Shown here: piece by piece, positions 39,832 through 49,708 of the stretch
Numbering within the stretch: the stretch's first letter is position 1
Layout: each line of letters opens with the position of its first letter
From: Aureimonas jatrophae
GTDB taxonomy: Bacteria > Pseudomonadota > Alphaproteobacteria > Rhizobiales > Rhizobiaceae
Reading direction: 5' to 3'
DNA length: 64,000 nucleotides
NCBI RefSeq assembly: GCF_900104035.1
Contig: NZ_FNIT01000004.1
Coordinates: forward strand, 124,001-188,000
The notes under the pieces: generated by a model
Databases searched by the model: none
Told to the model about the DNA's origin: nothing
Seen by the model: the letters and a program-made list of their open reading frames with translations, nothing else
Translations under genes and position numbers: made by a program

Positions 39832-40746
39832 TCAGGCCTTGGCGCTCCGGAAGGCGGACGACCAGTTGCGCCGTGGCGCCGGCTTGGCGCCGGGGACGGC
39901 GGAGACAGGCGTGCCACCGGTCAGGGTCGCCATGCCGCAGAAGCCGACCAGCGCCATGCCGGCCACCGCCAGAGGATCGGGGAACTCGCCGAACAGCACG
40001 GCGCCGAGCACCGCGGCCCAGACGATCTGGCTGTACTGGGCGGGCGCGATGCGGCTGGCCGGCGCCAACCGGGCGGCCACCACCATGGCGATGTTGCCGA
40101 TGCCCGCGCACAGGCCGCCGAACAGAAGGATCGGCCAGTCGGCAAGCGAGGGCATGGTGAAGGTCGGCACCATCAGGACGCCGTTGACGACCACCGCGCC
40201 CGTCAGAACCGCGCCGACAAGGGTCAGGCGGCGTTCGGTCGGGCCGAGCTGACGCAGGAGGATCGCGCTGGACGCGCCGCAAAAGGCGCAGACCAGCGCC
40301 GACAGATGGCCGAGCGTCAGGGCGTTGAAGCCGGGCCGCACGACCAGCAGCACGCCGGCCAGACCGCCCAGCAGCGCCAGCCAGCGCGAGGCCGTGACCA
40401 CCTCGCGCAGCACGGTTGCCGAGAGCACCGCAACGAAGACCGGCAGCAGGAAGATCAGGGCGTAGGCTTCTGCCATCGGCAGGTGGGTGAAGGCGTAGAC
40501 GGCGGTGATGCCGCCGCTCGTGCCGGTGGCCACGCGCAGCGCGACGAGGCCGGGCCGGCGGGGACGCACGATCTGCGCCCAGGTCTCGTCGCCCCGCTTG
40601 GAGAGGATGGCGGGAACGAGCGCGATCAGGGAGACGAAGAAGCCGATCTCGAAGACCGACATGTGGCTTCCGAGCAGCTTGCCGGCGGCGTCGGAGCAGG
40701 AATAGGCGAGGTAGGCCAGGAAGGCGAGCAGGATTCCGGTCTGCAT
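39832..40746 (-). CDS. EamA/DMT family transporter
   Basis: This 304-residue inner-membrane protein has ten hydrophobic segments arranged as two EamA repeats (about residues 5-137 and 150-285). The first contains AYSCSDAAGKLLG and VATGTSGGITAVYAFTHLPMAEA; the second contains CAFCGASSAILLRQLGPTE and SQIVWAAVLGAVLFGEFPD. Such proteins export metabolites or amino acids. The C-terminal 20 residues are polar. It stands alone, 449 bases from the next upstream gene region. Cargo unknown. Confidence 0.9.
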   Translation of the reverse strand: MQTGILLAFLAYLAYSCSDAAGKLLGSHMSVFEIGFFVSLIALVPAILSKRGDETWAQIVRPRRPGLVALRVATGTSGGITAVYAFTHLPMAEAYALIFLLPVFVAVLSATVLREVVTASRWLALLGGLAGVLLVVRPGFNALTLGHLSALVCAFCGASSAILLRQLGPTERRLTLVGAVLTGAVVVNGVLMVPTFTMPSLADWPILLFGGLCAGIGNIAMVVAARLAPASRIAPAQYSQIVWAAVLGAVLFGEFPDPLAVAGMALVGFCGMATLTGGTPVSAVPGAKPAPRRNWSSAFRSAKA

Positions 40747-41195
40747 GGATGCGGGCTTTTCGAACGATCAGGACAAAGCCGGCATCACGATCCGTCGATC
40801 GTTTGCTCGAAGAGCCCTTTCGGGACCCGTCGGGCGCGTATTCGCTTAAGGGGTGTCGGCGCTGCGCACACTCGCGCAAGACGGTTGATAGAGCCTTAAA
40901 ACCGCGCCGCACAATCGGGTTAACGGCTTGAATCGGATGATATTCTCTTACGGTTCGATATGCCGGCGTGATCGCTTCGCTCGGCTGACGAATTGCGGCA
41001 AATTCGCGGAAGGCGGGCGGGCGAAAATAAGAAATCGCGTACGCGGCGCGGGTGCATCAGTGGCGGCCTCGCCCGTGTTCGACGAGGCGTGCGATGGCAC
41101 CGACGCAGTATGCGTCGCGGCCCTTCTGGAACGCGTCGCGGGCGACCCTTCGGCCGCCCGCGACGTGCCAGGCCCGCGATGTCGCAGGCAGCCGG
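40747..41195. other. 449-base intergenic stretch
   Basis: This holds the upstream region of the EamA gene and the downstream region of the Gfo/Idh/MocA gene. The part at 40850-41040 is AT-richer than its surroundings and may contain the EamA promoter, but no clear -35/-10 pair was found. On the reverse strand 41180-41057 an open frame ends with DAYCVGAIARLVEHGRGRH, which resembles a natural protein end without a start. I see no terminator with a T-run. Confidence 0.4.
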
Positions 41196-42251
41196 TCAGT
41201 CCACCGGCAGCATCCGGCCCTCGCGATCCGATACGAAGCAGAGATCGAGAAGCTTCTGGACCTCGGCCGCGCGGCGGAAGCTCGGCTGGCCGTTCTCGCC
41301 CGACATGAGCGCCATGGCGAAGCGGTGCTCGTTGCGGGGCGTGACCGGGCATTCGACCGGCTTCCAGGTCGCGGTCTCGATATCGGGTCCGAGGCACACG
41401 TGGAGCGTCGAGTCGAGCTGGTTCGCCCAGATGCGCAAGCTCCCCTTCTCGCCATAGAGCGTGAGGTGCAGATCGTTGAGGTTGCCGGTGGCGTAGCGGC
41501 TCATGTGGATGACGCCGAGCGCACCGTTGTTCATCTCCACCGTCATGGCGACGCTGTCGTTGACGTCGAGCGTGTAGTTGCCGATCCGGTCGCCTTCCGC
41601 CTTGTGGTAGGTCTTCATCCGGGCCTGGAGCGCGGCGATCTCCAGCCCCGAGCCGAAGGTCGCAAAATCCAGGATGTGGATGCCGATGTCGCCGAGCACG
41701 CCCTTCGAGCCGTGCGCCGCCGACAAACGCCAGAGCCAGCGCTCCTCGGTGCGCCAGTCGCCCCAATGCCGGCCGGTGAGCCAGCTCTGGAGGTAGTTGG
41801 CGTCGATATGGCGGATCGTGCCGATCCGTCCCTCGTCCACCATGCGGCGCGCCATCTGGATGGCGTGGGCGTTGCGGTAGGTGAGGTTCACCATGTTGAC
41901 GAGACCGGCGGCCTCCGCGGCCTCGGTCATCGCCATCGCGTCGGGATGGTCGACCGCCAGCGGCTTCTCGCAGAAGACCGGCTTTCCCGCCTCGATGAGC
42001 TGCAGCGTCGTCGCCTTGTGGACGCCGTCGGGCGTGGAGTTCACGGCCGCGTCGAACGCGCCCCACGCGATCGCCTCGGCAAGGCTGCCGAAGGCGTTCG
42101 GAATGGCGTGTTCGGTCGCGAACTCGCGCGCGCGCGGCAGATGGGTGTCCACGGCGGCCACCAGCTGGCAGCCGGGAATGGCGCCGAAATGCTCGGCGTG
42201 GCGATGGGCGATGCCGCCCGTGCCCAGGATCAGGATGCGCTTCTCGCTCAT
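41196..42251 (-). CDS. Gfo/Idh/MocA family oxidoreductase (ThuB-like)
   Basis: This 351-residue NAD(P)-dependent dehydrogenase has the Rossmann motif LGTGGIAHRHAEHF at the N-terminus and the family CEKPLAVD motif with the catalytic lysine near residue 94. A C-terminal beta-sheet domain binds substrate; the DIGIHILDFATF segment supplies the conserved Asp and His. It overlaps thuA by one base. In Sinorhizobium, ThuA and ThuB (a Gfo/Idh/MocA protein) convert trehalose to 3-keto-trehalose; co-occurrence with thuA and treYZ here suggests the same, but the ThuB identity is an inference from context. Confidence 0.9.
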   Translation of the reverse strand: MSEKRILILGTGGIAHRHAEHFGAIPGCQLVAAVDTHLPRAREFATEHAIPNAFGSLAEAIAWGAFDAAVNSTPDGVHKATTLQLIEAGKPVFCEKPLAVDHPDAMAMTEAAEAAGLVNMVNLTYRNAHAIQMARRMVDEGRIGTIRHIDANYLQSWLTGRHWGDWRTEERWLWRLSAAHGSKGVLGDIGIHILDFATFGSGLEIAALQARMKTYHKAEGDRIGNYTLDVNDSVAMTVEMNNGALGVIHMSRYATGNLNDLHLTLYGEKGSLRIWANQLDSTLHVCLGPDIETATWKPVECPVTPRNEHRFAMALMSGENGQPSFRRAAEVQKLLDLCFVSDREGRMLPVD

Positions 42252-43036
42252 CAGCGGTAGCCCGCCTCGCCGGCCTTGTGGAGGGAGCGGCCCTTCTTCT
42301 CGATCCGCTCCCGTGCCTGGTCGATCGGAACGTTGGGCGCCTCGGCGACCCCCTTCCAGGGCTTGGCCGGGTTGTAGGCCCAGCGCACCGCGTTGCGCAG
42401 CACGCGCTGGATGTTGGCGTCGTGATAGATCGGGTAGGTCTCGTGGCCGGGCTCGAAGTAGAAGATGCGTCCCGCGCCGCGCTGGTAGGTGAGCCCCGAG
42501 CGGAACACCTCGCCGCCCTCGAACCACGACACGAACACAGTTTCCAGCGGCTCGGGCACGAGGAAGGGCTCGCCGTACATCTCCGAGTTCGGCAGCTCGA
42601 TGAAGCGGTCGATGCCTTGCGTGATCGGGTGGCTCGGGTTGATCACCCACAGGCGCTCGCGCTCGCCCGCCTCGCGCCAGCGAAGCGAGCAGGGCGTACC
42701 CATGAGGCGCTTGAAGATCTTCGAGAAGTGCCCGGAGTGGAGGACGAGGAGACCCATCCCCTCGTGAACGCGCTGCGCCACGCGTTCCACGATCTCGTCG
42801 GCTACCTGACCATGCGCCTTGTGACCCCACCACAGGAGCACGTCGGTCGCCTCCAGGCGCTCGGCGGTCAGGCCGTGCTCGGGCTCGGGCAGCGTCGCCG
42901 TCGCGACCTCGAGCTCGCCGTCCTCGCGCAGGCTCCGGGCGATGGTCTCGTGGATGCCGTCGGGGTAGACCTCCTTGACCACGGCGTTTTCGCTCTCGTG
43001 CAGGAACTCGTTCCAGACGGTGACGCGGATCGGCAT
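42251..43036 (-). CDS. thuA: ThuA-like trehalose utilization protein
   Basis: This 261-residue cytoplasmic protein has the class I glutamine-amidotransferase-like fold of ThuA proteins. Diagnostic stretches are [69 protein letters not shown] and [13 protein letters not shown]. ThuA is required for trehalose and related disaccharide use in rhizobia, though its exact reaction is debated. AAAGGACACGCC precedes the ATG. It lies 11 bases after treY and overlaps the Gfo/Idh/MocA gene, so it belongs to the treZ-malQ-treY operon. Confidence 0.9.
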   Translation of the reverse strand: MPIRVTVWNEFLHESENAVVKEVYPDGIHETIARSLREDGELEVATATLPEPEHGLTAERLEATDVLLWWGHKAHGQVADEIVERVAQRVHEGMGLLVLHSGHFSKIFKRLMGTPCSLRWREAGERERLWVINPSHPITQGIDRFIELPNSEMYGEPFLVPEPLETVFVSWFEGGEVFRSGLTYQRGAGRIFYFEPGHETYPIYHDANIQRVLRNAVRWAYNPAKPWKGVAEAPNVPIDQARERIEKKGRSLHKAGEAGYR

Positions 43037-43047
43037 GGCGTGTCCTT

Positions 43048-45756
43048 TCAGTCGGCGAGAAGCAGGGCGACGGGCAGGTCGGCGAGAAGGTCGCGCAGGA
43101 GAAGCGACGGCGCCCCGCGCACCTCCTGCAGCGTCAGGACGTTCTCGAAGCGCGCCCCGGCGATCTGCGAGGGCAGGCGGAGCGCCGTGTCGGCCCAGCG
43201 GTCGGGATCGGGCATCGGCCGCTCCGCCTTGTTGCCGAGGAGCTCATGGGCCAGGCGCGGCGCAACGGCCACCGCCACCCGCCCCTCGTCGTCGGTGCGC
43301 GCAAAGGCGACGACGTGCTGCGCCATCGGCCCGGTGACCTCGAGAGGCAGATACTTGCCCGTGGTGAAGAGGGTCGGCGCTTGTCTGCGCGCCTTGAGGG
43401 CGGCGGCCGTGAGCTTGGCCTTGACCTCGCCGTCGCGCCAGTGCGCCAGCGCCTGTTCGACCCCCTCCCCGTTCGCCATGGCGCGGGCACGCGCCTCGAA
43501 GTCGACCTTGCGGCGGTTGTCGGGGTCGACGAGGCTGAGGTCGTAGAACTCCGTGCCCTGGTAGATGTCGGGCACGCCGGGCGCCGCAAGCCGGATCAGG
43601 GTCTGCGCGAGCGAGTTGAGGGCGCCAGCCACGACGAACGGCTGCACCTCGCGCCAGAAGGCGGCGAGGAAGGACCCGGACTGGGCCGGCGAGAGCGCGG
43701 CCTCGACGAAGCTCTTCAGTGCCGCCTCGTAGTCCTCGGCCGGCGCGGTCCAGGACGTGAAGCGCTTGGCCTCGCGCACCGCCTTTTCCGCAAAGGCCTG
43801 CAGGCGCTTGGCGATGGCGGCGGCCGCCGTCTCGTCGGCGGGATCGAAGTCGGCAGGCAGAACGCCGAGCAGCGACTGGTAGAAGCCCCACTCGGTCGCC
43901 GGGTCGGGCGAGAGGCGACCGTTGCCGAGATCGACGCGGAAGCCCTTCAGGGCCTCGGCCGCACGCTCCACGATCTCGCTCCAGGCCTCTGGCGCCTCCG
44001 ACAAGGCGTAGATGCGCGCACGCGCGTCCTCGCCGCGCTTGGTGTCGTGGGTGGACAGCGCCATCAGCCCGTCGGGCTGGTCCTCCAGGCGGATCAGCAT
44101 CTGATCGTGGAAGGCCGCCGTGTCGGCGCCGTAGTGGTCCGGCTCGCCGCCGACCTCGTTCAAGGCGATCAGACGGTTGTAGCGGTAGAAGACCGTGTCC
44201 TCGACGGCCTTCGCCATGACCGCGCCGGTGGTCTGCTGGAAGCGCCGCGTGAACTTCAGGGCGCCGGTCACGTCGCGCCCGTCCTCGAAGGCGAGCTTCA
44301 GGAGGCGGCCGACGAAGGCGACGGGTTCCTGAGCCTCGACCTCACGGCCGGCCTGCGCACGTGCCACCGCCTGGTCGATCACCTCGACGTCCTTTTCCGG
44401 CACGCCGTCGACGCCGACATAGGTGCGGTAGACCGGGAGCTCGGTCGCGACCTCGACGATCGAGCGGGACAGGTCGTCGCGTCCGAAGTCGCGCGTCGAC
44501 AGGCCGCGTTCGGCGACGTTCAGGGCTTCCGTGGTCAGGACCGAGAGTTCGCCCGCAAGGTTGTGGGTGAAGATCGCGCGCTTCTGCTCGGCGATCATGG
44601 CGCGCAGGTCCTCGGTCTCGCCGACGAAGTCTTGGTAGGCGCGCGTCATCGCCTCCTCCTGGCGGCCGTCCACGAAGAGGTTGGCGACCGCCTGGATGAA
44701 CTCGTAGCCGGTGGTGCCCGCGATGTTCCACGACGTGCGCAGCCGCTCGGGGCCGGTCAGGATCTTCTCGACGTGGATGAACACGTCGCGGCGCAGCGAC
44801 TGGAAGTTCTGGTCCAGCTCGTGGAGGTAGCCCTTGGGGTCGGCGACGCCGTCCACGTGGTCGATGCGGATGCCGTCGAGCCGGCGTTCGCGCGCCAGGC
44901 GCATGATGGTCTGGTGCGACTCGCGGAAGACGCGGCGCATCTCCTGGCGAACGCCGATGAGGTCGGCGATCTCGAAGAAGCGGCGATAGGAGAGCTTCTC
45001 GCGCGCCAGGCGCCACCAGGCGAGGCGCCAGGTCTGCGCCTCGTGGAAGGCGTGGAGCGCCGCCTTGTCGGCGTTGATCGCCTCGATGCCCTTGCGCAGC
45101 GCGGCGAGGAAGGCGGGGTCGGCGACGTGCTCGGCGAAGCGCTCGCCCAGCTCCTCGCCGTCGGCCGGCACGGCCGAGGAGAAGCGGCGCACGAGCCGGT
45201 CGCGCTCCTCGTGCTCGACGAAGGCGAAGACGTGGCTGAGCGTGCGCGGATCCACCGGCAGCGTGTAGCCCGACGCCGAGAAGCGGATCTCGCGCCGCTC
45301 CTCGTCGTAGACGATGGCGAGGTCGCCGCTTTCCAGCGCCTCGCCATAGGGCTTGCCGAGCGTCGGGATCAGGATCTTCTCGGCATCCCAGGAGATGTCG
45401 AAGGTCTCGGCATGCCAGCTCTCGCGGCCCCAGCGCAGGACGTCCTCCCACCACGAGTTGCGCGGCGAGACGCCCATGTGGTTGGGCACGAAGTCGAGGA
45501 CGAGGCCGAGGTCGGCGCGGATCAGCGCGTCGCTCATCTGGTTGAAGCCGCCGTCGCCGCCCAGATCCGGCTCGAAGCGGTTGTAGTCCACGACGTCGTA
45601 GCCGTGGGTCGAACCGGCCGAGGCGGCGAAGATCGGCGAGGCGTAGAGGTGGCTCGCGCCCAGTTGCCCGAGATAGGGCACGAGGTCTTGGGCCTGCGCG
45701 AAGCCCGTCCCCTCCCGGAACTGGAGGCGGTAGGTCGCGACGAGGGGACGGCTCAT
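43048..45756 (-). CDS. treY: malto-oligosyltrehalose synthase
   Basis: This 902-residue GH13 enzyme turns the reducing-end maltose unit of a maltodextrin into a trehalosyl end. The start [14 protein letters not shown] and [21 protein letters not shown] are diagnostic for TreY. The nucleophile aspartate is in [14 protein letters not shown], the general acid region is VHVEKIL, and the third acid is in [15 protein letters not shown]. Length is slightly above the family average. It follows malQ by 31 bases. With TreZ it forms the TreYZ route from glycogen-type glucans to free trehalose, an osmotic and desiccation protectant. Confidence 0.96.
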   Translation of the reverse strand: MSRPLVATYRLQFREGTGFAQAQDLVPYLGQLGASHLYASPIFAASAGSTHGYDVVDYNRFEPDLGGDGGFNQMSDALIRADLGLVLDFVPNHMGVSPRNSWWEDVLRWGRESWHAETFDISWDAEKILIPTLGKPYGEALESGDLAIVYDEERREIRFSASGYTLPVDPRTLSHVFAFVEHEERDRLVRRFSSAVPADGEELGERFAEHVADPAFLAALRKGIEAINADKAALHAFHEAQTWRLAWWRLAREKLSYRRFFEIADLIGVRQEMRRVFRESHQTIMRLARERRLDGIRIDHVDGVADPKGYLHELDQNFQSLRRDVFIHVEKILTGPERLRTSWNIAGTTGYEFIQAVANLFVDGRQEEAMTRAYQDFVGETEDLRAMIAEQKRAIFTHNLAGELSVLTTEALNVAERGLSTRDFGRDDLSRSIVEVATELPVYRTYVGVDGVPEKDVEVIDQAVARAQAGREVEAQEPVAFVGRLLKLAFEDGRDVTGALKFTRRFQQTTGAVMAKAVEDTVFYRYNRLIALNEVGGEPDHYGADTAAFHDQMLIRLEDQPDGLMALSTHDTKRGEDARARIYALSEAPEAWSEIVERAAEALKGFRVDLGNGRLSPDPATEWGFYQSLLGVLPADFDPADETAAAAIAKRLQAFAEKAVREAKRFTSWTAPAEDYEAALKSFVEAALSPAQSGSFLAAFWREVQPFVVAGALNSLAQTLIRLAAPGVPDIYQGTEFYDLSLVDPDNRRKVDFEARARAMANGEGVEQALAHWRDGEVKAKLTAAALKARRQAPTLFTTGKYLPLEVTGPMAQHVVAFARTDDEGRVAVAVAPRLAHELLGNKAERPMPDPDRWADTALRLPSQIAGARFENVLTLQEVRGAPSLLLRDLLADLPVALLLAD

Positions 45757-45787
45757 GGAAACTCCGGGAAACGGAAGATGGGGAAGG

Positions 45788-47647
45788 TCAGGCGAGTTGC
45801 GGGCGTTCGTCGCGCAGTGCCCGCGCCATGGCCTGGAAGCGCTCGTCCGCGGCCAGATCCTCCAGAAGGACCTCGGAGCGGATGCGCCAGTTGGGATACT
45901 CGTCGGTCGTGCCCGGCAGGTTGGGCTGGCGTTCCGACAGGATCATGTCCTCGACCTGGACGGCAAACAGCATGGAACGGGTTCGCGCGGCGAAGCGGTG
46001 GATCGCGATGGCGAGTTCCTCGTCGAGCCGCTCGGGCAGCGGATCGCCGCCGTCGAGCAGCCCCGCCAGATGGGGCGACAGAAGGTTCTCGTGGCGCAAT
46101 GCGCCGAGCAGCGCCTTGCGGTCGCGGTCGCGCGAGGCGAGGTCGCGCGCCGTATGCGCCTCGCTCTGCCGCCCGGTCTCGGAGCGCAGCCGGATGTCGG
46201 AGCCGTGCCACCAGCCGGCGAGCGCGGCGAGGTCGTGGGTGGAGATGCAGGCGAGCGACAGTTCGGGATACTCCGTCGTCGCCTTGAAGAGCCCGTCCTC
46301 CCAACGCTCGAAGTAGAGCACCTTGTAGGACAGGATCGCCGCCTCCTCGGCCGTCTCGCGGAAGCCCTCCGGCACGGTGCCGAGGTCTTCGCCGATCACG
46401 AGGCAGTCGCGCCGCTCCGACACCTCGGCGAGCGCGTCGATCATGTCGCCGAGCGGATAGCGCACATAGCCCCCGCCAGACGAGCGCGAGGTCTCCGGGA
46501 TCCACCAGAGGCGGGCCAGCCCCATCGCGTGGTCGATGCGGATCGCGCCCGCATGGTCCATCAGGCTCTCGTAGGCGCCGACCAGCGGGGCGTAGTTCCG
46601 CTCCGCCAGCGCGTCCGGCGACAGGGGCGCCAGCCCCCAGTCCTGGCCGTCGGAGTTGAACATGTCGGGCGGCGAGCCGACGCGCGCGGCGCGCACGGTC
46701 ACCTGAGGATCCGCCCAGGTTTCCGCCCCGTCCGGCGAGACGCCGACCGCAAAATCGAGATAAAGGCCGACCGCCATGCCGGCGGCCAGGGCACGCTCCT
46801 GCGCCGCCGCCAGTTGCTGGTCGGCCAGGAACTGGAGCCACCCATGGAAGAGGACGGCGTCGACGTTCTCCCGCTCGAAGCGGCGCACCGCCTCGCCTGA
46901 GCGGTCGTGAAGCTCGGCGGGCCAATTGTGCCAGCCCGCGCCCTCGCCCGCCGCCACCCGGGCCTCGGACAGGGCCTCGAACAACGCGAAGCCCGCGAGC
47001 GCGTCCCCGCCCTTCTCCCGAAAGGCGGCGAGCGCGGGATCGCCGCGCAGGGCATCCTTCTGAACCTCGAAGAGCTCGCGGAGAAGCCGGCGCTTCAGCG
47101 TGCCGGCGGCCATGTAGTCGACGAGCTCGCCGTCCAGCCCCTCGAACAGCGCGGGCTCGGCGGCGCGCAGCGTTTCGATCGCCTCCGCGCCGCCCTCCAC
47201 CGCATCCACCGCGACGTAGAACGGGTTGATGAAGCGGCGCGTCGAGGGAGAATACGGGCTGTAGCGGCCGGGATCGGCCATAAACAAGGCGTGCATCGGG
47301 TTGACGCCGACGAAGTCCGCGCCGACCGCCGCCGCGATCTCGGCGAGGTGGCCGAGGTCGGCGAAGTCGCCCAGACCCAGCGAGCGCCGCGAGCGCAGCG
47401 CGTAGAGCTGGCACGTCACGCCCCAGCGCCGCTGCCCGCGCACGCGCTCCGGCAGGGCGCAGCGCCGGCGCGGCGCGTGCTGAAGCTCGGCAAAGCGCCC
47501 CCGCTCGCCGCTCTCGGGGTCCACCCGCAGGGCCTGGAGAAGGGCGCCTTGAGCTTCGGCGTCGATCGCCATGGGCTCGCCCATCTCGGAGCGATAGCGA
47601 ACCTGGATGCCGTGGCTCTCCGCCAGTTGCTCCAGCCGCTCACTCAT
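45788..47647 (-). CDS. malQ: 4-alpha-glucanotransferase
   Basis: This 619-residue GH77 enzyme (amylomaltase) moves glucan segments between maltodextrins. Motifs present are GVNPMHALFMADPGRYSPYS, the nucleophile aspartate in IRIDHAMGLARLWWIP, the acid in CLVIGEDLGTVPEGFR and STHDLAALAGWW. The start overlaps the treZ stop by eight bases and treY follows, so it probably lengthens short maltodextrins left by TreYZ so that they can be used again. The first 60 residues are variable, as in many MalQ proteins. Confidence 0.95.
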   Translation of the reverse strand: MSERLEQLAESHGIQVRYRSEMGEPMAIDAEAQGALLQALRVDPESGERGRFAELQHAPRRRCALPERVRGQRRWGVTCQLYALRSRRSLGLGDFADLGHLAEIAAAVGADFVGVNPMHALFMADPGRYSPYSPSTRRFINPFYVAVDAVEGGAEAIETLRAAEPALFEGLDGELVDYMAAGTLKRRLLRELFEVQKDALRGDPALAAFREKGGDALAGFALFEALSEARVAAGEGAGWHNWPAELHDRSGEAVRRFERENVDAVLFHGWLQFLADQQLAAAQERALAAGMAVGLYLDFAVGVSPDGAETWADPQVTVRAARVGSPPDMFNSDGQDWGLAPLSPDALAERNYAPLVGAYESLMDHAGAIRIDHAMGLARLWWIPETSRSSGGGYVRYPLGDMIDALAEVSERRDCLVIGEDLGTVPEGFRETAEEAAILSYKVLYFERWEDGLFKATTEYPELSLACISTHDLAALAGWWHGSDIRLRSETGRQSEAHTARDLASRDRDRKALLGALRHENLLSPHLAGLLDGGDPLPERLDEELAIAIHRFAARTRSMLFAVQVEDMILSERQPNLPGTTDEYPNWRIRSEVLLEDLAADERFQAMARALRDERPQLA

Positions 47648-49556
47648 CGCCCAGGCCCTGCACCAGGACGCGGTCCGACAGAAGCGCCAGAACCGTCCAG
47701 GACGGCATGGCGCCGTTGCCGACGTGCTCCACCACGTCCTTGTGGTTGGCGTAGACGGCCTCGGCCGAGCCGATCGCGGGATCCAGCAGTCCGTTCTCGA
47801 TCTCCCAGGGGTCGTCCGAGAGGTTGGCGAACAGGTGGTAGAAGCGGCCGGGCTGCAGTTCCCAGACCACGCAGAAGGCCCGCTCCTCCACGAGCGCCAT
47901 GCCGCAGTCGCCCTTCACCCCGTCGAGCAGCGGGAAGAGCACCTCCTGGCGGATATGGAGGAGCTTCGTCGTGACCTGAAGCCGGCGCTTGTGGATCGGC
48001 TGGAGGAGCTGCGACCAGTCGAGACGCGAAATCTCGAAGGTCATGTCGTCGTTGGGGTCGGGGAAGATCTTCTGCGCGTCCTCGTCCTCGAAGGCGGCGA
48101 AGCTCTTGAACTCGCGGCGCCGGCCCTTCGACACGGCGTTGGCGAGTTCGCCGTCGAAGTCCGTGAAGAAGCAGAAGGAGTTGCAGTCGCCGAACTCGTC
48201 GCCCTGGAACATCAGCGGGATCTGGGGCGACAAGAGCAGGATGGCCTGGAGGCAGTCGTAGGACCGGGCCGAGGCGAGCGAGCGCAGGCGGTCGCCGAAG
48301 GCCCGGTTGCCGATCTGGTCGTGGTTCTGAATGAAGTTCACGAAGGCGGTGGGCGGCAGGCTCGCCGAGGCCGTGCCGACGTCGCGCTCGCGATGGTCGG
48401 AATACTGACCCTGGAACACGAAGCCGGTGGCGAGCGCGGTCGCCATCTGCTCGGTCGAGTGCGGGTCGTAGTCGCGATAGTAGCTCTCGCGGTCGTTGGT
48501 CCCGATCACATGGGCGCAGTGGTGGAAGTCGTCGTTCCACTCGCCCGAGACGAGCGGGATCGAGCCGTCCTCGTTGCGGTCGATGTGCCAGACGATGTTG
48601 CGGTCGTCCTCGGTGGTGATGTGGACGTGGCGGTCGGTCACCACCTCGCGCACGCGGGCGGCCAGCTCCTTCACGAGCGGCGTGTCGGTCGTGTCCTTGA
48701 TGGAGTCGATCGCGTCGAGCCGCAGGCCGTCGATGCGGTACTCCTGCATCCAGTAGAGCGCGTTCTGGATCATGAACTCGCGCACCGGCGTCTCGTCATA
48801 GGCGATCGCCGCGCCCCAGGGCGTGTTGATCTCCTGGTGAAAGAACTCCGGCACGTAGGCCGGCAGGTAGTTCCCGTCCGGCCCGAAGTGGTTGTAGACC
48901 ACGTCGAGGAAGACCATGAGCCCGCGCTCGTGCGCGGCGTCCACCAGCTTCTTCAGCCCCTCCGGCCCGCCATAGGCCTGGTGCGGGGCATACAGCAGAA
49001 CCCCGTCGTAGCCCCAGCCGCGCTGGCCGCCGAACTGGGCGACCGGCATGATCTCGATCGCGGTGATGCCGCTATCGCGCAGGTGGTCGAGCTTGGCGAT
49101 CGCCGACTCGAACGTGCCCTCCGGCGTGAACGTGCCCACATGCAGCTCGTAGAAGACGCACTCGTGCCAAGGGCGTCCCTTCCAGCCGCCGGTGCGCCAG
49201 CGATAGGCGGCGGGATCGACGAGGCGCGACAGCCAGTGGACGTCGCCGCCTTGGGCGCGCGCGGCCGGATCGGGATAGGTCTTGTCGCCCTCGAAGCGGA
49301 ATCCGTAGAACTGGTCGGGCTCGGCCTGGGTCTCGACCTCCCACCAGCCGTCCTCGCCCTTTTGGAGGGGGTGGAAGCTGTCGGGCTTGGCCGCCTCGTC
49401 GCTGGCGAGCGCCAGTTCCACCGCGCCCGCGCTCGGTGCCCAGATGCGAAAGCGTGTTCCCTCCGGCCGGTAGGTCGCGCCCCAGTGCGTCTCGAAGCTG
49501 AACGTGTTCTCGGCCGGCGCATGGCCGGCGGCCGTGTCCCCGTAAGCGGTGTCCAT
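47640..49556 (-). CDS. treZ: malto-oligosyltrehalose trehalohydrolase
   Basis: This 638-residue GH13 enzyme releases trehalose from malto-oligosyltrehalose. An N-terminal beta-domain (FRIWAPSAGAVELAL) precedes the barrel. ELHVGTFTPEGTFESAI and PVAQFGGQRGWGYDGVLLYA are typical of TreZ rather than GlgX or GlgB. The nucleophile aspartate is in IDGLRLDAIDSI, the acid in VHITTEDDRN, and FIQNHDQIGNRAFGDRL holds the third acid. ATG 49556 is used; GAAGGGG lies about ten bases upstream. It is the first gene of a five-gene operon. No EcfG-type promoter was found directly upstream. Confidence 0.95.
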   Translation of the reverse strand: MDTAYGDTAAGHAPAENTFSFETHWGATYRPEGTRFRIWAPSAGAVELALASDEAAKPDSFHPLQKGEDGWWEVETQAEPDQFYGFRFEGDKTYPDPAARAQGGDVHWLSRLVDPAAYRWRTGGWKGRPWHECVFYELHVGTFTPEGTFESAIAKLDHLRDSGITAIEIMPVAQFGGQRGWGYDGVLLYAPHQAYGGPEGLKKLVDAAHERGLMVFLDVVYNHFGPDGNYLPAYVPEFFHQEINTPWGAAIAYDETPVREFMIQNALYWMQEYRIDGLRLDAIDSIKDTTDTPLVKELAARVREVVTDRHVHITTEDDRNIVWHIDRNEDGSIPLVSGEWNDDFHHCAHVIGTNDRESYYRDYDPHSTEQMATALATGFVFQGQYSDHRERDVGTASASLPPTAFVNFIQNHDQIGNRAFGDRLRSLASARSYDCLQAILLLSPQIPLMFQGDEFGDCNSFCFFTDFDGELANAVSKGRRREFKSFAAFEDEDAQKIFPDPNDDMTFEISRLDWSQLLQPIHKRRLQVTTKLLHIRQEVLFPLLDGVKGDCGMALVEERAFCVVWELQPGRFYHLFANLSDDPWEIENGLLDPAIGSAEAVYANHKDVVEHVGNGAMPSWTVLALLSDRVLVQGLGDE

Positions 49557-49708
49557 GAGTTGTCGCCCCTTCCGTCTCATTCCAAAAAGCCGAGAGACCT
49601 CCCGCACGCCGTCCCGTCCGGCGTCCGCGCGAGGCTTAACTGGAGCAGGTCACGCCGCCGGCAGGGGCGCGCGCCCGCGTTATTTCCTCAAGCGCCCAAA
49701 CGGTTTTT

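Noticed and set aside
39516-39917. Reverse ORF of 133 codons downstream of the EamA gene
   Set aside because: It overlaps the EamA coding end, has skewed Arg/Pro composition and no ribosome site; at most it is a decayed fragment.
47640-49556. Identification as glycogen debranching enzyme GlgX or a second GlgB
   Set aside because: The GTFTPEGTFESAI and FGGQRGWGYDGV segments, together with the treY neighbour, mark it as TreZ.
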